A stretch of 64,000 bases of DNA from Zymomonas mobilis subsp. pomaceae ATCC 29192 (GCF_000218875.1 NC_015709.1:248001-312000), one strand, 5' to 3'. Counted from the stretch's first letter, positions 26,007-35,792 are shown. Program-made: numbers and translations. Notes: generated by a model from the sequence alone, not told the origin.

Positions 26007-27590
26007 ATGCAGCATTTTTTTCAATCTCTTAGAAGGAGCAGTGGATTAATTCCGGTATTGGGAATTTTTGCGAGTATTCCGGTTACTTCTTTTCCTGTCA
26101 AAGCGGCTTCCGTCCCGCCTTCCAGAAAGCTAAAATCTGTTCATTATTCTGCTGCAGCAGAGATCGCTAGGCAATCAGAAGAAATCCGCCAACTCCATGC
26201 TGAATTAAAAGCACTGGCTCTTAGGCTAGATGCTCAAGAAAATAAGAAACAGCAAACGGCTACGCCCGTTGTAGTTCAAGCAGATATTCCGCAAAAAGCG
26301 GTCCCTTTAAATACAAATGAACTAAAAAACGAACAACCGACTTTATCTGAGCAACAGCTGAGACTCGCCGCAGCAATTGATTCGATTCCTGATCAAATCA
26401 ATAAGCAGGTTGATAAATCTGTCTCCCAAAGAATTGATAAGAAGCTTAAATTTGGTGACTGGTTTGCGAATACGCATATTGGGATGCGGATGTATTCTAA
26501 TGCCAGCTATGTCAATTATCGACAGGATGGACAAGCGGCGGCATGGATGCCGGGTCGAACCTCTGCCCCGACCAGTATTAATACGCCCGCCGGTAATATT
26601 GGGTATGATACCAAAAATCGGCCTGTCGGAGATTCTATGGGGTTCGATTTAAAACGCTTCTATTTAATGGTTGATCATAAATTTAATGACAACTGGGCTG
26701 CCCGTTTGACTACGGACGCGTCTTATATTTCTGGTGTTGGGGAAGCCATATATATCAAGCATGCCTATCTTGAAGGAAAGCAGTCAGATGCCTTGTCGGT
26801 TCGTTTTGGTGCGGCCGATCTTCCTTGGTTACCTTTTGTCGAAAATCTTTATGGCTATCGGTGGGTAGAAAATACCTCTTCAGAGCGTGCGAATTTTGCG
26901 ACTTCTGCTGATTGGGGTATTTTTGCCTTAGGTAAATTGTGGAATGGCTTGGTCGAATATAACATGGCTGTCGTTGACGGATCAGGGTATCGGTCACCGT
27001 TTCGTTCAAAGAACCCTGATTTTGAAGGCCGTATTAATGTTAATTATGCCGGTTTCACTGTCGGTGGTGGTGCGCATATTGGCCATCAAGGTCAAGAACG
27101 TGGTCAATTAGGCCAATATGTCTATAATGCAGCTCAGCGCTATAATGCAGTCATTGCTTATGTTCATGGGCGCTTCCGTTTTGGTGGCGAATATTTTTAC
27201 GCCAAAGATTTCACCGCTTCCTCGCTGGATTGTAACCTTAATGCTTGTACAACAGATAGCACCCTTAATAAAAAGGATGCAGGTCAAGGATGGTCTGGTT
27301 GGGGGTCCATTCGCGTTTTGGACAGAGTATCAGTATTTGGGCGCTATGACTGGGCACAACCTTTTATGAAAAGCGATTCTCATTTCAGGGATCACTATTT
27401 TAATGCTGGTGTTGATTGGCAGCCGATTAAAAATATTGATGTGGGTCTTGTCTATAAGCAAGAAAATGTCACTAATAATGGCTACACAGGCACAGTGCCT
27501 ATTTATATTAATACAACGAATGGGGCTATTGGGGGTATGAGAAGCGCTTCTTATAGAGAAGTCGGACTCTTTACGAATTTCAATTTTTAA
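26007..27590 (+). CDS. Phosphate-selective porin, OprO/OprP type
   Basis: 527 residues from ATG 26007, chosen for GGAGAG seven bases upstream; a GTG at 25992 is in frame but unsupported. A signal peptide ends near FPVKAAS. A short coiled coil (EIRQLHAELKALALRLDAQE) comes next. The rest is a beta-barrel rich in aromatic-ended strands and ends in TNFNF with terminal Phe, the outer-membrane insertion signal. The family and the Pho boxes point to phosphate or anion uptake across the outer membrane, feeding PstS. A strong terminator follows. Confidence 0.85.
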   Translation: MQHFFQSLRRSSGLIPVLGIFASIPVTSFPVKAASVPPSRKLKSVHYSAAAEIARQSEEIRQLHAELKALALRLDAQENKKQQTATPVVVQADIPQKAVPLNTNELKNEQPTLSEQQLRLAAAIDSIPDQINKQVDKSVSQRIDKKLKFGDWFANTHIGMRMYSNASYVNYRQDGQAAAWMPGRTSAPTSINTPAGNIGYDTKNRPVGDSMGFDLKRFYLMVDHKFNDNWAARLTTDASYISGVGEAIYIKHAYLEGKQSDALSVRFGAADLPWLPFVENLYGYRWVENTSSERANFATSADWGIFALGKLWNGLVEYNMAVVDGSGYRSPFRSKNPDFEGRINVNYAGFTVGGGAHIGHQGQERGQLGQYVYNAAQRYNAVIAYVHGRFRFGGEYFYAKDFTASSLDCNLNACTTDSTLNKKDAGQGWSGWGSIRVLDRVSVFGRYDWAQPFMKSDSHFRDHYFNAGVDWQPIKNIDVGLVYKQENVTNNGYTGTVPIYINTTNGAIGGMRSASYREVGLFTNFNF

Positions 27591-27614
27591 TATTTTAAAA
27601 AATTATTTGATTAA

Positions 27615-27645
27615 AAAAGGCCTTCGTTATTGAAGGCCTTTTTTA
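27615..27645. terminator. Bidirectional terminator between porin and mscL
   Basis: AAAAGGCCTTC and GAAGGCCTTTT form an 11-bp stem around GTTATT, with A and T runs on the two sides. It can stop transcripts from both convergent genes. Confidence 0.85.
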
Positions 27646-27655
27646 TTACTGTTTT

Positions 27656-28117
27656 TTATTTTTTATTCCGTAATTCATCCCGAATTTCGCGCAGAAGAAC
27701 AATATTTTCTGGTGGAGATACCTGTTCAGCCAGTTTCTCTTTTTTATCTTCGGATTTATCGAATTCCTTTTGAAGCTTACTAGCCGCTTTCATAATTAAA
27801 AATAGAATAAAAGCTACAATGACAAAATTGACAACAACCGTTAAAAACGCTCCATAGCCGAACAACGGTACCCCTGCTTTTTTCAAATCATTGTAACTTG
27901 TGAGAGATCCCGTATAATTTGCAGGAACAGCACCAAGACGAATAAAAAAGCCCGAGAAATCAACACCGCCAAAGACAGCACCGATGATCGGCATTAAAAG
28001 ATCACCTGTTACAGAACTGATGATTTTATTAAAAGCATCACCCATGATAACAGCGATACCCAAACCGAGCACGTTACCTTTGCTGATAAAATTCTTGAAA
28101 TCAGTGATTAGCGACAT
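27656..28117 (-). CDS. mscL: Large-conductance mechanosensitive channel
   Basis: 153 residues. It starts MSLITDFKNFISKGNVLGLGIAVIMGDAF, the MscL amphipathic N-terminus plus TM1 pore helix with the Gly/Ala-rich constriction. TM2 (FLTVVVNFVIVAFILFLIM) leads to the charged C-terminal helix. It opens under high membrane tension to release solutes. Convergent with the porin, divergent from lemA. Confidence 0.94.
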   Translation of the reverse strand: MSLITDFKNFISKGNVLGLGIAVIMGDAFNKIISSVTGDLLMPIIGAVFGGVDFSGFFIRLGAVPANYTGSLTSYNDLKKAGVPLFGYGAFLTVVVNFVIVAFILFLIMKAASKLQKEFDKSEDKKEKLAEQVSPPENIVLLREIRDELRNKK

Positions 28118-28351
28118 ATTTTATTTTTCTCCGTGTTTGGCTATTCATCATATTTTAAAGAGTGATTAATTAGAATAAAAATAATTTAAATTTATACAAG
28201 TTTAATTATATTTTTAGTCCAAAATAGCGTTTGTTATTTATAGAAATAGGATTCTATATTAAAAAATATTTTTTAATTCAATAATTACTATGATTTCCAA
28301 ATATTGGATTAAATTTTCATTTAATTTCGGTAATTAATCGGAGAATTCCCC

Positions 28352-28969
28352 ATGTCCTTGTTACGTCGTCTTTCTCCCGCTTTACTGGTTCCGGTTGCGG
28401 CGGTTTCGCTTGCCGGTTGTGGGATTAACCAAATCCCAGCTGCTGAAGAAAACGCAAAAGCGCGCTGGGCAGATGTTCAGAATGAGTATCAACGACGAGC
28501 TGATCTTATTCCTAACTTGGTTGCTACTGTTAAAGGGTATGCTAGCCATGAAAAAGATGTCCTAACGGCGGTTACAGAAGCCCGTGCTAAGGCAACATCC
28601 ATGAATGTTTCGGTGGACAACCCCGATTCTATGAAGCAATTTGCTGAGGCCCAAGGACGGTTAAGTATGGCTTTGGGACGCTTGATGTCAGTTCGTGAAC
28701 AATATCCCCAGTTACAGGCAGATCAGAATTTTCTGGCTTTACAGGCTCAACTGGAAGGGACTGAAAACCGGATTACTATTGCAAGACGGGACTATAATGA
28801 AGCAGTTCAGTCTTATAATACCTTAGTCAGAACCTTCCCGAATGCTATCGGAGCTAAAATATTCTATGGTGCAAAACCCATGACCCCTTATGAAGCAACC
28901 GCAACCAATGCGCAGGCGGCCCCGACTGTCAGCTTTGATGCCCCAGATTCTGCCTCTCAAAAGAAATAA
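28352..28969 (+). CDS. lemA: LemA family lipoprotein
   Basis: 205 residues. A lipobox (VSLAGC) puts a lipidated Cys at about residue 23, instead of the usual LemA membrane helix. The LemA core is obvious: ENAKARWADVQNEYQRRADLIPNLVATVKGYA, then ENRITIARRDYNEAVQSYNT. Function is not well defined. It is commonly paired with TPM-domain (YgcG) proteins, as here, 19 bp upstream of one, suggesting a joint envelope role. Confidence 0.92.
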   Translation: MSLLRRLSPALLVPVAAVSLAGCGINQIPAAEENAKARWADVQNEYQRRADLIPNLVATVKGYASHEKDVLTAVTEARAKATSMNVSVDNPDSMKQFAEAQGRLSMALGRLMSVREQYPQLQADQNFLALQAQLEGTENRITIARRDYNEAVQSYNTLVRTFPNAIGAKIFYGAKPMTPYEATATNAQAAPTVSFDAPDSASQKK

Positions 28970-28988
28970 TAGGATAGAGCCAGTAGCT

Positions 28989-30002
28989 ATGTCTAATTTT
29001 AAAAAAAATTTACTGTCCCGCTGCTGGCTATTAGGCTGTCTTTTTTGTGCTTTTGCCACTGTCTTTATGACAGCGGGGGCTTTTGCCCAAAATTTTCCAG
29101 ATATCGGTGATCAGTATGTGGTCGATGCCGCTCATGTTCTTTCCCCCCAAAGAGAGAAAAAGATTAATGCTGAGTTAGCGGAAATTGAGCGAAAAAGCGG
29201 GCATCAGATGATTGTTGTCACAGTCGATGATTTACAAGGTTACGATATCCGCGATTACGGGTATCGATTGGGGCGTCATTGGGGTATCGGGCACAACAAA
29301 ATTAACGATGGATTGCTTTTTATTGTCTATCCGAAAGCCGGAAATAGAAAAGTAAGCGTCGAGGTCGGCTATGGCCTAGAGGGTAGTATTACCGATGCAC
29401 TTACTTTTACCCTTCTCCATCAAAAAGTTGTGCCTGTTCTCAAAAAAAATGTCGAGGATGGCATTGAAGCAGGCGTTCAGGTTTTTGGTGATTTACTGAC
29501 CGATCCTGAGGATGAATTAAGAAACAAGTCATTAAAGGCAGAAGCCGACTATAAAACGAAAACAACGAACGATTCCTTACCTGTAAAACCACTAAAGCCT
29601 ATACACCCTTTAATATGGATTATTATTATAGGCGGAGGCTTCTTTTTTATAACGGCGCTTATCAGCGAAAGTAAATTTCAGAACTTCGCGAAGGGGCATG
29701 ATAAAAATGATTATTCTTCTAAAAAAGAAGGTTTTTTATCCTCCCCTATCTCAGGACGGCTCCATTTTTTCTTTGGTACTTTATGGTCTGTTCTTCGATT
29801 TATTTTGAATATAATTTCAACTTTCATGCTACTTTCCATGCTGTTTGGCCGTCGGAATGGAGGGGGGCATGGTGGTAGCGGCGGTGGCTTCTTCGGGGGT
29901 GATGGCCGCGATAATTCTGATCATGATTCCGGTAACGATGATTCTTTTGGTGGCGGTGATGGGGGCTCATTTGGCGGTGGGGGCGCGTCAGATGATTGGT
30001 AA
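28989..30002 (+). CDS. TPM-domain (YgcG family) protein
   Basis: 337 residues from ATG 28989, just after lemA; the longer frame overlaps lemA and is rejected. A signal peptide (ending GAFAQ) precedes a TPM phosphatase-like domain, about 40-190, with VVDAAHVLSP, VVTVDDLQGYDIRDYGYRLGRHWGIG and VSVEVGYGLEG. A membrane segment (LIWIIIIGGGFFFITALI) and a Gly/Asp/Ser-rich tail complete it. Family members are proposed to act in photosystem repair or envelope maintenance; the bacterial role is unclear. Confidence 0.88.
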   Translation: MSNFKKNLLSRCWLLGCLFCAFATVFMTAGAFAQNFPDIGDQYVVDAAHVLSPQREKKINAELAEIERKSGHQMIVVTVDDLQGYDIRDYGYRLGRHWGIGHNKINDGLLFIVYPKAGNRKVSVEVGYGLEGSITDALTFTLLHQKVVPVLKKNVEDGIEAGVQVFGDLLTDPEDELRNKSLKAEADYKTKTTNDSLPVKPLKPIHPLIWIIIIGGGFFFITALISESKFQNFAKGHDKNDYSSKKEGFLSSPISGRLHFFFGTLWSVLRFILNIISTFMLLSMLFGRRNGGGHGGSGGGFFGGDGRDNSDHDSGNDDSFGGGDGGSFGGGGASDDW

Positions 30003-30177
30003 ATATTTATTCTTCGACCGCGTAGGTGCTGAGGAAATAATATTTCATTTTTAATATCACATGAGATTTAATATCTTATTTTTTGTAAATCATTTTTAAA
30101 CTTTTTATAAAAACATGAAAACCTCGTATAATATTCCAGAATAATAGATTTTAAATTCTGGATTGGACATCTGTATT

Positions 30178-30732
30178 ATGAATAAAAACCCTGAAAAACC
30201 GCTTAAAACTGAACTTCTTTATTCTGGGAAATATATTCTTTTAAATCGGCGTGGTAGCTGGGAATATGCCAGTCGTCCTCATAATATGACAGCCGCCGTT
30301 ATTGTTGCTATAGATGAAGACACCATTATTTTAGTCGAACAACGCCGCATTCCGTTTGATTGCAATACAATCGAATTGCCCGCGGGCCTTGTGGGCGATG
30401 AAGAATCCGGTGAATCTGTAGAAGACGCGGCCAAACGAGAGCTTATAGAAGAAACTGGCTACCATGCAGAAGTCATTCATAATTTAGGAGAATTTGCATC
30501 CTCTCCGGGTATGACGTCTGAAGGATTCTTTCTTATTCGTGCAGAAGTGTTAACTAAAGTCGGCGAAGGGGGCGGGGTTGATGATGAAAATATTACCGTT
30601 CATCGGGTAAAGTTAGCGCAACTATCCGAATTTATCGTTCAAAAGAGAGCTGAAGGGCTTGTTATGGATGCAAAGCTTTTATTGCTTTTAGGGCCTGCAT
30701 TATTAGGAAAGACCGCATTTCCTGAAGACTGA
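30178..30732 (+). CDS. NUDIX hydrolase, ADP-ribose pyrophosphatase-like
   Basis: 184 residues from ATG 30178; a TTG at 30163 is less likely. The Nudix box is intact: G-x5-E-x7-REL-x-EE-x-G in GDEESGESVEDAAKRELIEETGY. Upstream ELPAGLV and downstream SPGMTSEGF match the ADP-ribose pyrophosphatase (NudF/YffH) branch. It probably hydrolyses ADP-ribose or a similar sugar nucleotide; exact substrate not assigned. Confidence 0.85.
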   Translation: MNKNPEKPLKTELLYSGKYILLNRRGSWEYASRPHNMTAAVIVAIDEDTIILVEQRRIPFDCNTIELPAGLVGDEESGESVEDAAKRELIEETGYHAEVIHNLGEFASSPGMTSEGFFLIRAEVLTKVGEGGGVDDENITVHRVKLAQLSEFIVQKRAEGLVMDAKLLLLLGPALLGKTAFPED

Positions 30733-30742
30733 ACTATCTGAA

Positions 30743-30819
30743 TGGTGACCCCGGCGTGACTCGAACACGCAACATCCTGCTTAGAAGGCAGGTGCTCTAT
30801 CCCGTTGAGCTACGGGGTC
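30743..30819 (-). tRNA. tRNA-Arg (UCU)
   Basis: 77-nt cloverleaf on the minus strand. Acceptor GACCCCG/CGGGGTC, D stem GCTC/GAGC, anticodon stem CCTGC/GCAGG around loop CTTCTAA (anticodon TCT), T stem GCGTG/CACGC. Discriminator A and CCA are encoded. All stems pair fully. Confidence 0.95.
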
Positions 30820-31171
30820 ACTTTGAGCAGAGCTATACGCATTCACGCGCAGGTTTCAACCACCAAGCGTATTTTTCTTTAATTTCTTTTTACTTCAGGC
30901 GGAAAAATTTGAATTTTTCGTTTCTGCACCGCTTGCTTGAACACAATAGAAAACTAAAAAGCGCCCTCTCTTTTAACTTAAGAATGTGGTTAGATTTTTT
31001 TAAATTATGAAAAGTCTCTCTTTTGGGCAGAATTTTTATCATTGAAATTATAAATAGCGCCGTTGAAAAAAATCCATCGCCTTTCCTTTTAACAAATAAG
31101 CTGAGTCGTGGAAAGGCAAGTGAAATCTAAAAAAAACAAAAAAAATAATCTTTGCGGTGGATTGCCATCCT
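30820..31171. other. AT-rich spacer upstream of the nrdA regulatory region
   Basis: About 350 bp with no coding sequence that I can support, long A/T runs, and no clear hairpin. It separates tRNA-Arg from the nrdA promoter elements. Confidence 0.4.
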
Positions 31172-31219
31172 ACACTATCACTGGTGTATATCAACATATT
31201 GAAACACAATATTTGGAAA
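31172..31219 (+). promoter_or_regulatory. Tandem NrdR boxes upstream of nrdA
   Basis: ACACTATCACTGGTGT (31172-31187) and ACACAATATTTGGAAA (31204-31219) match the NrdR consensus ACACWATATATWGTGT in 12/16 and 11/16 positions. They start 32 bp apart, the three-helical-turn spacing known for NrdR box pairs. A TATAAT -10 candidate follows at 31242-31247. NrdR represses RNR genes when dATP/ATP rises. Confidence 0.7.
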
Positions 31220-31400
31220 AATTTTCTAAAATTGAGTGCCGTATAATAGCGACTAATAGAGAGTTATAGCCGGCTAATATCCGTCGGTTTTGTCACTATG
31301 GGGACAAAGAAGACTTTCTTGAAAAGAAACTGGGAAAACCCGTTTTAACCCGCTTCTCTTTTTTAGAATTTTTTTTGAGTAGTTAAGGAAATAGAAGACG

Positions 31401-33242
31401 ATGACGCTTTCTTCGGAAAAATTGAAAGATAGCACCAAAAGCGTAAACCAACGGCGTTTCAAAATTAAAATCGATTCGAGCCGGGACGCTTTATTAACTG
31501 AATTTGGTAAAGCCACTTTGGATGATCGTTATCTTCTCCCCGGTGAAAGTTATCAGGATCTTTTTGCCCGTGTTGCAGATGCCTATGCCGATGACGAAGC
31601 CCACGCGCAAAGGCTTTATGATTACATTTCTCGATTATGGTTCATGCCAGCAACGCCAGTTTTATCTAATGGCGGCACAAAACGTGGTTTACCTATTTCT
31701 TGCTATCTAAATTCTGTTCCAGACAGCCTTCAAGGTATCGTCAATATCTGGAATGAAAATGTCTGGTTGGCTTCCCGTGGTGGCGGAATCGGGACGTATT
31801 GGGGTAATGTACGCGGTATTGGGGAAACCGTTGGAATGAACGGTAAAACCAGCGGTATCATTCCCTTTGTTCGTGTCATGGATTCTTTGACATTAGCGAT
31901 TAGTCAGGGATCGTTACGACGTGGTTCGGCGGCATGTTATATTGATATTTCTCATCCTGAAATTGAAGAATTTTTGGAAATTCGTAAACCTTCCGGCGAT
32001 TTTAACCGGAAAGCTTTAAATCTACATCATGGTGTCTTGTTGACAGATGCTTTCATGGAAGCGGTTCGTGATGGACGTCCTTTTGATTTGGTTTCACCCC
32101 ATGATGGTTCGAGACGGGGTGTAGTGGATGCTCGTAGTCTATTCCAGAAACTGGTAGAGACCCGACTTCAAACCGGAGAGCCCTATATTGTTTTCATTGA
32201 TCATGTGAATAACAATATGCCGCATCATCATCAGGAACTAGGTTTAAAAGTCTCAACTTCTAACCTCTGTTCAGAAATAACCCTTCCCACAGGAATGGAT
32301 CATCTGGGCAATCAGCGAACAGCGGTATGCTGCCTTTCCTCTCTTAATCTGATTACTTGGGATCAATGGCATGATGATAAACGCTTCATTGAAGATGTGA
32401 TGCGTTTTCTCGATAACGTCTTGCAAAGTTATATTGATAATGCCACGGATGAAATGGCTCAAGCGCGTTATTCTGCGATGCGGGAACGATCCGTCGGGCT
32501 TGGCATAATGGGGTTTCATAGCTTTTTACAGGCACGGGGAATTCCGTTCGAAGGCGCTTTAGCCAAAAGTTGGAATCTCAAAATTTTCCGTCATATCAAT
32601 GCTAAGGCCAATGAAGCCTCTATGCTTTTGGCCAAAGAGCGGGGCCCCTGCCCTGATGCTGCGGATACGGGCGTTATGGAGCGTTTTTCTTGCAAAATGG
32701 CCATTGCACCTACGGCCTCTATCAGCATTATTGCAGGCGGGGCTTCTGCCTGCATTGAGCCTATCCCAGCCAATATTTATACGCATAAAACATTATCTGG
32801 CAGCTTCGTTGTCAAGAATCCTTATTTACAAAGACTTTTGCAAAAAAAATCAAAAGATTCCGAAGCTATATGGAATTCCATTTTAGAAATGAATGGCTCT
32901 GTTCAGCATCTGGAATGCTTGAGTTCTGAAGAAAAAGATATTTTCAAAACCAGTTTTGAAATTGATCAGCGTTGGTTAATAGAAATGGCTGCTGATCGCG
33001 CATCCTATATTGATCAAGCGCAATCTTTGAATTTGTTTATTCCAGCAGATGTCGAAAAATGGGATCTCTTGATGCTGCATTTCCGTGCATGGGAATTAGG
33101 TGTAAAATCACTTTATTATCTGCGCTCAAAATCTATTCAACGTGCGGGATTTGCAGGAGGTGTTGAAGCGGACAACACATCGCAAATGCGTCAAATTGAG
33201 GTGGAAATGCGCAATTATGATGAATGTTTAGCCTGTCAGTAA
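31401..33242 (+). CDS. nrdA: Class I ribonucleoside-diphosphate reductase, alpha subunit
   Basis: 613 residues. Active-site parts are in place: substrate-level cysteines in ISCYLNS and AVCCLSSLNL, radical-site NLCSEI, radical-transfer tyrosine pair LYYLRS, and C-terminal redox CxxC (ECLACQ). No N-terminal ATP-cone is present, so dATP overall inhibition by that domain is not expected. The protein reduces ribonucleotides to deoxyribonucleotides aerobically with NrdB, but no nrdB lies next to it. NrdR-type boxes precede it. Confidence 0.9.
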   Translation: MTLSSEKLKDSTKSVNQRRFKIKIDSSRDALLTEFGKATLDDRYLLPGESYQDLFARVADAYADDEAHAQRLYDYISRLWFMPATPVLSNGGTKRGLPISCYLNSVPDSLQGIVNIWNENVWLASRGGGIGTYWGNVRGIGETVGMNGKTSGIIPFVRVMDSLTLAISQGSLRRGSAACYIDISHPEIEEFLEIRKPSGDFNRKALNLHHGVLLTDAFMEAVRDGRPFDLVSPHDGSRRGVVDARSLFQKLVETRLQTGEPYIVFIDHVNNNMPHHHQELGLKVSTSNLCSEITLPTGMDHLGNQRTAVCCLSSLNLITWDQWHDDKRFIEDVMRFLDNVLQSYIDNATDEMAQARYSAMRERSVGLGIMGFHSFLQARGIPFEGALAKSWNLKIFRHINAKANEASMLLAKERGPCPDAADTGVMERFSCKMAIAPTASISIIAGGASACIEPIPANIYTHKTLSGSFVVKNPYLQRLLQKKSKDSEAIWNSILEMNGSVQHLECLSSEEKDIFKTSFEIDQRWLIEMAADRASYIDQAQSLNLFIPADVEKWDLLMLHFRAWELGVKSLYYLRSKSIQRAGFAGGVEADNTSQMRQIEVEMRNYDECLACQ

Positions 33243-33338
33243 GTAAAAATAGACTAAATATTTATCCTCGGAGAATTGATAGTCATATTTAATATTCCAT
33301 ATTTAGTTGAATGATTGGCGACGCTAAGGGAGGTCATA

Positions 33339-34088
33339 GTGACCGTCATTGCGGTTTACAGTTCCAAAGGCGGTGTTGGGAAGACCACCTTGGCGATCAG
33401 TTTGGCTGGCTTATCGGCCAGCCAATCTTGCCGCCGGACTTTATTATGGGATCTTGATCCTCAAGGGGCTGCCTCTTTCCTGTTAGGCGGTGAAAAGGCT
33501 GAATATCAGCATGGTTTTCATAATATCGAAACTATTTTCACTCAAAAACTAGATCCTAAAAATTTTATTATTCCAACCGAGCTTCCTGAACTGGATCTTT
33601 TACCTGCCGATATTTCTTTGCGGCATCTAGATGCCATTTTATTAAAATTGGATAAACGAAAACGGCTAAAAAAAATTCTACATTTTCTAGCAAAAGATTA
33701 TGATCGAATTATAATGGATTGTCCCCCTATGGTAGGGGCCTTAAGCGATCAGCTGGCTGAAGCGGTATCGTTAATTGTTGTTCCGGTGCCCCCTGATCCC
33801 CTCGCTTATCGAAGTTACCAAGAAATAGTCAGCTATTTTAGTGAAAAATCACAAATGACTTTTGCCTTAATGCCTGTGTTTAATATGGTGGATAAAAGGC
33901 GGATTACCCACAAACAGGCCATGGAACGAGAAAAAGATTGGCCGGTCATCCCAAGAACTTGTCTTTTTGAAAAAATGGCGCAACATCGTCGCCCAATCAC
34001 CACTTATGCGCCGCGCAGTTCGGCATCATTAGGACTAGCAGACTTATGGCTTACGGTTGAACGTCGCCTTATGACCTTGAAATTATAA
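33339..34088 (+). CDS. ParA family ATPase, orphan
   Basis: 249 residues from GTG 33339, chosen because GGGAGG lies just upstream. The deviant Walker A YSSKGGVGKTTLAI at about 7-18 has the signature Lys of ParA/MinD ATPases. LLWDLDPQGAASFLLGG and IIMDCPP follow. There is no parB or parS nearby, so it is probably not the chromosome-partition ParA. It may position some other cargo. Located 96 bp after nrdA; common promoter uncertain. Confidence 0.85.
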   Translation: MTVIAVYSSKGGVGKTTLAISLAGLSASQSCRRTLLWDLDPQGAASFLLGGEKAEYQHGFHNIETIFTQKLDPKNFIIPTELPELDLLPADISLRHLDAILLKLDKRKRLKKILHFLAKDYDRIIMDCPPMVGALSDQLAEAVSLIVVPVPPDPLAYRSYQEIVSYFSEKSQMTFALMPVFNMVDKRRITHKQAMEREKDWPVIPRTCLFEKMAQHRRPITTYAPRSSASLGLADLWLTVERRLMTLKL

Positions 34089-34124
34089 TTTCAGCTAATC
34101 TTTTCTGATAGGATGGTATTCGCT

Positions 34125-34244
34125 TTATAAAGAAGGTTTAGAATTTTCTTTTATTAGGTGAGTCTGTTCTTTCCGGCGACGCAGATTGCGACGCAACGCA
34201 GCCCCTAATTGTTGTTGCTTATTATCTTTCTGATTCTTGGCCAT
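34125..34244 (-). CDS. Small basic protein, 39 residues
   Basis: A short frame of 39 codons. It starts MAKNQKDNKQQQLGAALRRN, then LRRRKEQ and a polar tail. The AALRxNLRRRKxQ core matches what I remember of a conserved small basic protein in sphingomonads and relatives. No strong ribosome binding site lies upstream, so the start is tentative. Function unknown; a nucleic-acid-binding helix is possible from the Arg cluster. Confidence 0.6.
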   Translation of the reverse strand: MAKNQKDNKQQQLGAALRRNLRRRKEQTHLIKENSKPSL

Positions 34245-34348
34245 TTTTTTAAAAATATCCGCTTTTTTTTAAAATTAAGGTCTAGCAACCTTGACTAATA
34301 GAAATAGTTTCGCCATAGGAGCGCCTCACCATGAAAAAAGGTGACAGT

Positions 34349-34423
<75 letters not shown>

Positions 34424-34513
34424 TTTCTTTAATGTTTCCTTAAATCTAAATCCCTCACCCTAACCTCTATTACGAGAATCCTGTTCTCTCTCGTTTGTAT
34501 ATCTGATCAAGAT

Positions 34514-34557
34514 ATAAAAAACCCGCTTACAAGCTTTCTTGTCCGCGGGTCTTTTTA
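34514..34557. terminator. Terminator at the 3' end of argG
   Basis: ACCCGC / GCGGGT stem continued by ACAAG / CTTGT (34521-34550), flanked by A6 on the left and T5 on the right. On the minus strand the stem is followed by TTTTTTAT, so it ends argG transcripts; it can also act rightward after tRNA-Thr. Confidence 0.8.
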
Positions 34558-34565
34558 TTTAAGAT

Positions 34566-35792
34566 TTAAAGTTTTTCTTGATTCCGACGACCCAGAAGTC
34601 GCAGCCGTAAAGCATTCAGTTTAATAAAGCCTGCGGCATCCTGCTGATCATAGGCCCCCGCATCATCTTCAAAAGTAACGACCTTTTCAGAATAAAGCGT
34701 ATTGGGTGATTTACGGCCAATAACGTTGACGCTTCCTTTATACAGCTTCAGACGTACTGTGCCGCTTACTCTTGCCTGACTATGATCGATGGCAGCCTGT
34801 AACATCTCCCGTTCAGGAGAGAACCAGAAGCCATTATAAATTAGTTCAGCATAACGCGGCATTAACTCATCTTTGAGGTGCATTGCGCCGCCATCAAGGG
34901 TAATTTGCTCAATACCACGATGGGCTTGTATAAGGATAGTCCCGCCTGGGGTTTCGTACATCCCACGAGATTTCATGCCGATGTAACGATTTTCGACCAG
35001 ATCCAAACGACCAATGCCATGCTTACGCCCTAAGTCGTTAAGCTTTGTTAGAATTTCGGCTGGCGTTAAGGCTTCACCATTGATCGCTACTGCATCCCCA
35101 CGTTCAAAATCAACTGTAATGATTTCTGGCGTATTCGGCGCATCTTCAGGGTTAACCGTGCGAGAATAGACGTAATCTGGTACTTCTTCCCATGGATCTT
35201 CCAGAATTTTACCTTCTGAAGATGTGTGGAGCAAATTAGAGTCAACCGAGAAAGGCGATTCACCACGTTTATCTTTGGGCACCGCGATCTGACGCGATTC
35301 AGCGTAGGCAATCAATTTGCTGCGGCTATTAAGATCCCATTCCCGCCATGGGGCAATAACTTTAATATCCGGGGCTAAGGCATAATATCCCAGTTCAAAG
35401 CGTATCTGATCATTACCTTTGCCGGTTGCCCCATGCGCTACTGCATCGGCACCGACCTGACGTGCAATTTCGATTTGACGCTTGGCAATAAGGGGGCGTG
35501 CGATAGATGTGCCCAGAAGATACTGCCCTTCATAAAGCGCATTGGCTCGCATCATTGGGAAGACAAAATCACGGACGAATTCTTCCCGAAGATCATCCAT
35601 AAAGATATGTTCGGGCTTAATGCCCATCATCTCGGCCTTTTTACGAGCCGGTTCAAGCTCCTCTCCTTGACCGAGATCTGCCGTGAAGGTGACAACTTCG
35701 CAGCCATATTGTTCTTGCAGCCATTTCAAAATAACACTGGTATCAAGGCCGCCTGAATAAGCCAGCACGACACGTTTGACTTTTTCGGTCAT
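34566..35792 (-). CDS. argG: Argininosuccinate synthase
   Basis: 408 residues from ATG 35792, which has GGAGA eight bases upstream; the longer frame to 35876 has no such signal. The N-type ATP-pyrophosphatase motif [10 protein letters not shown] is at about 12-21. Typical segments follow: [30 protein letters not shown] and [13 protein letters not shown]. It condenses citrulline and aspartate in arginine synthesis. Monocistronic with its own terminator. Confidence 0.96.
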   Translation of the reverse strand: MTEKVKRVVLAYSGGLDTSVILKWLQEQYGCEVVTFTADLGQGEELEPARKKAEMMGIKPEHIFMDDLREEFVRDFVFPMMRANALYEGQYLLGTSIARPLIAKRQIEIARQVGADAVAHGATGKGNDQIRFELGYYALAPDIKVIAPWREWDLNSRSKLIAYAESRQIAVPKDKRGESPFSVDSNLLHTSSEGKILEDPWEEVPDYVYSRTVNPEDAPNTPEIITVDFERGDAVAINGEALTPAEILTKLNDLGRKHGIGRLDLVENRYIGMKSRGMYETPGGTILIQAHRGIEQITLDGGAMHLKDELMPRYAELIYNGFWFSPEREMLQAAIDHSQARVSGTVRLKLYKGSVNVIGRKSPNTLYSEKVVTFEDDAGAYDQQDAAGFIKLNALRLRLLGRRNQEKL

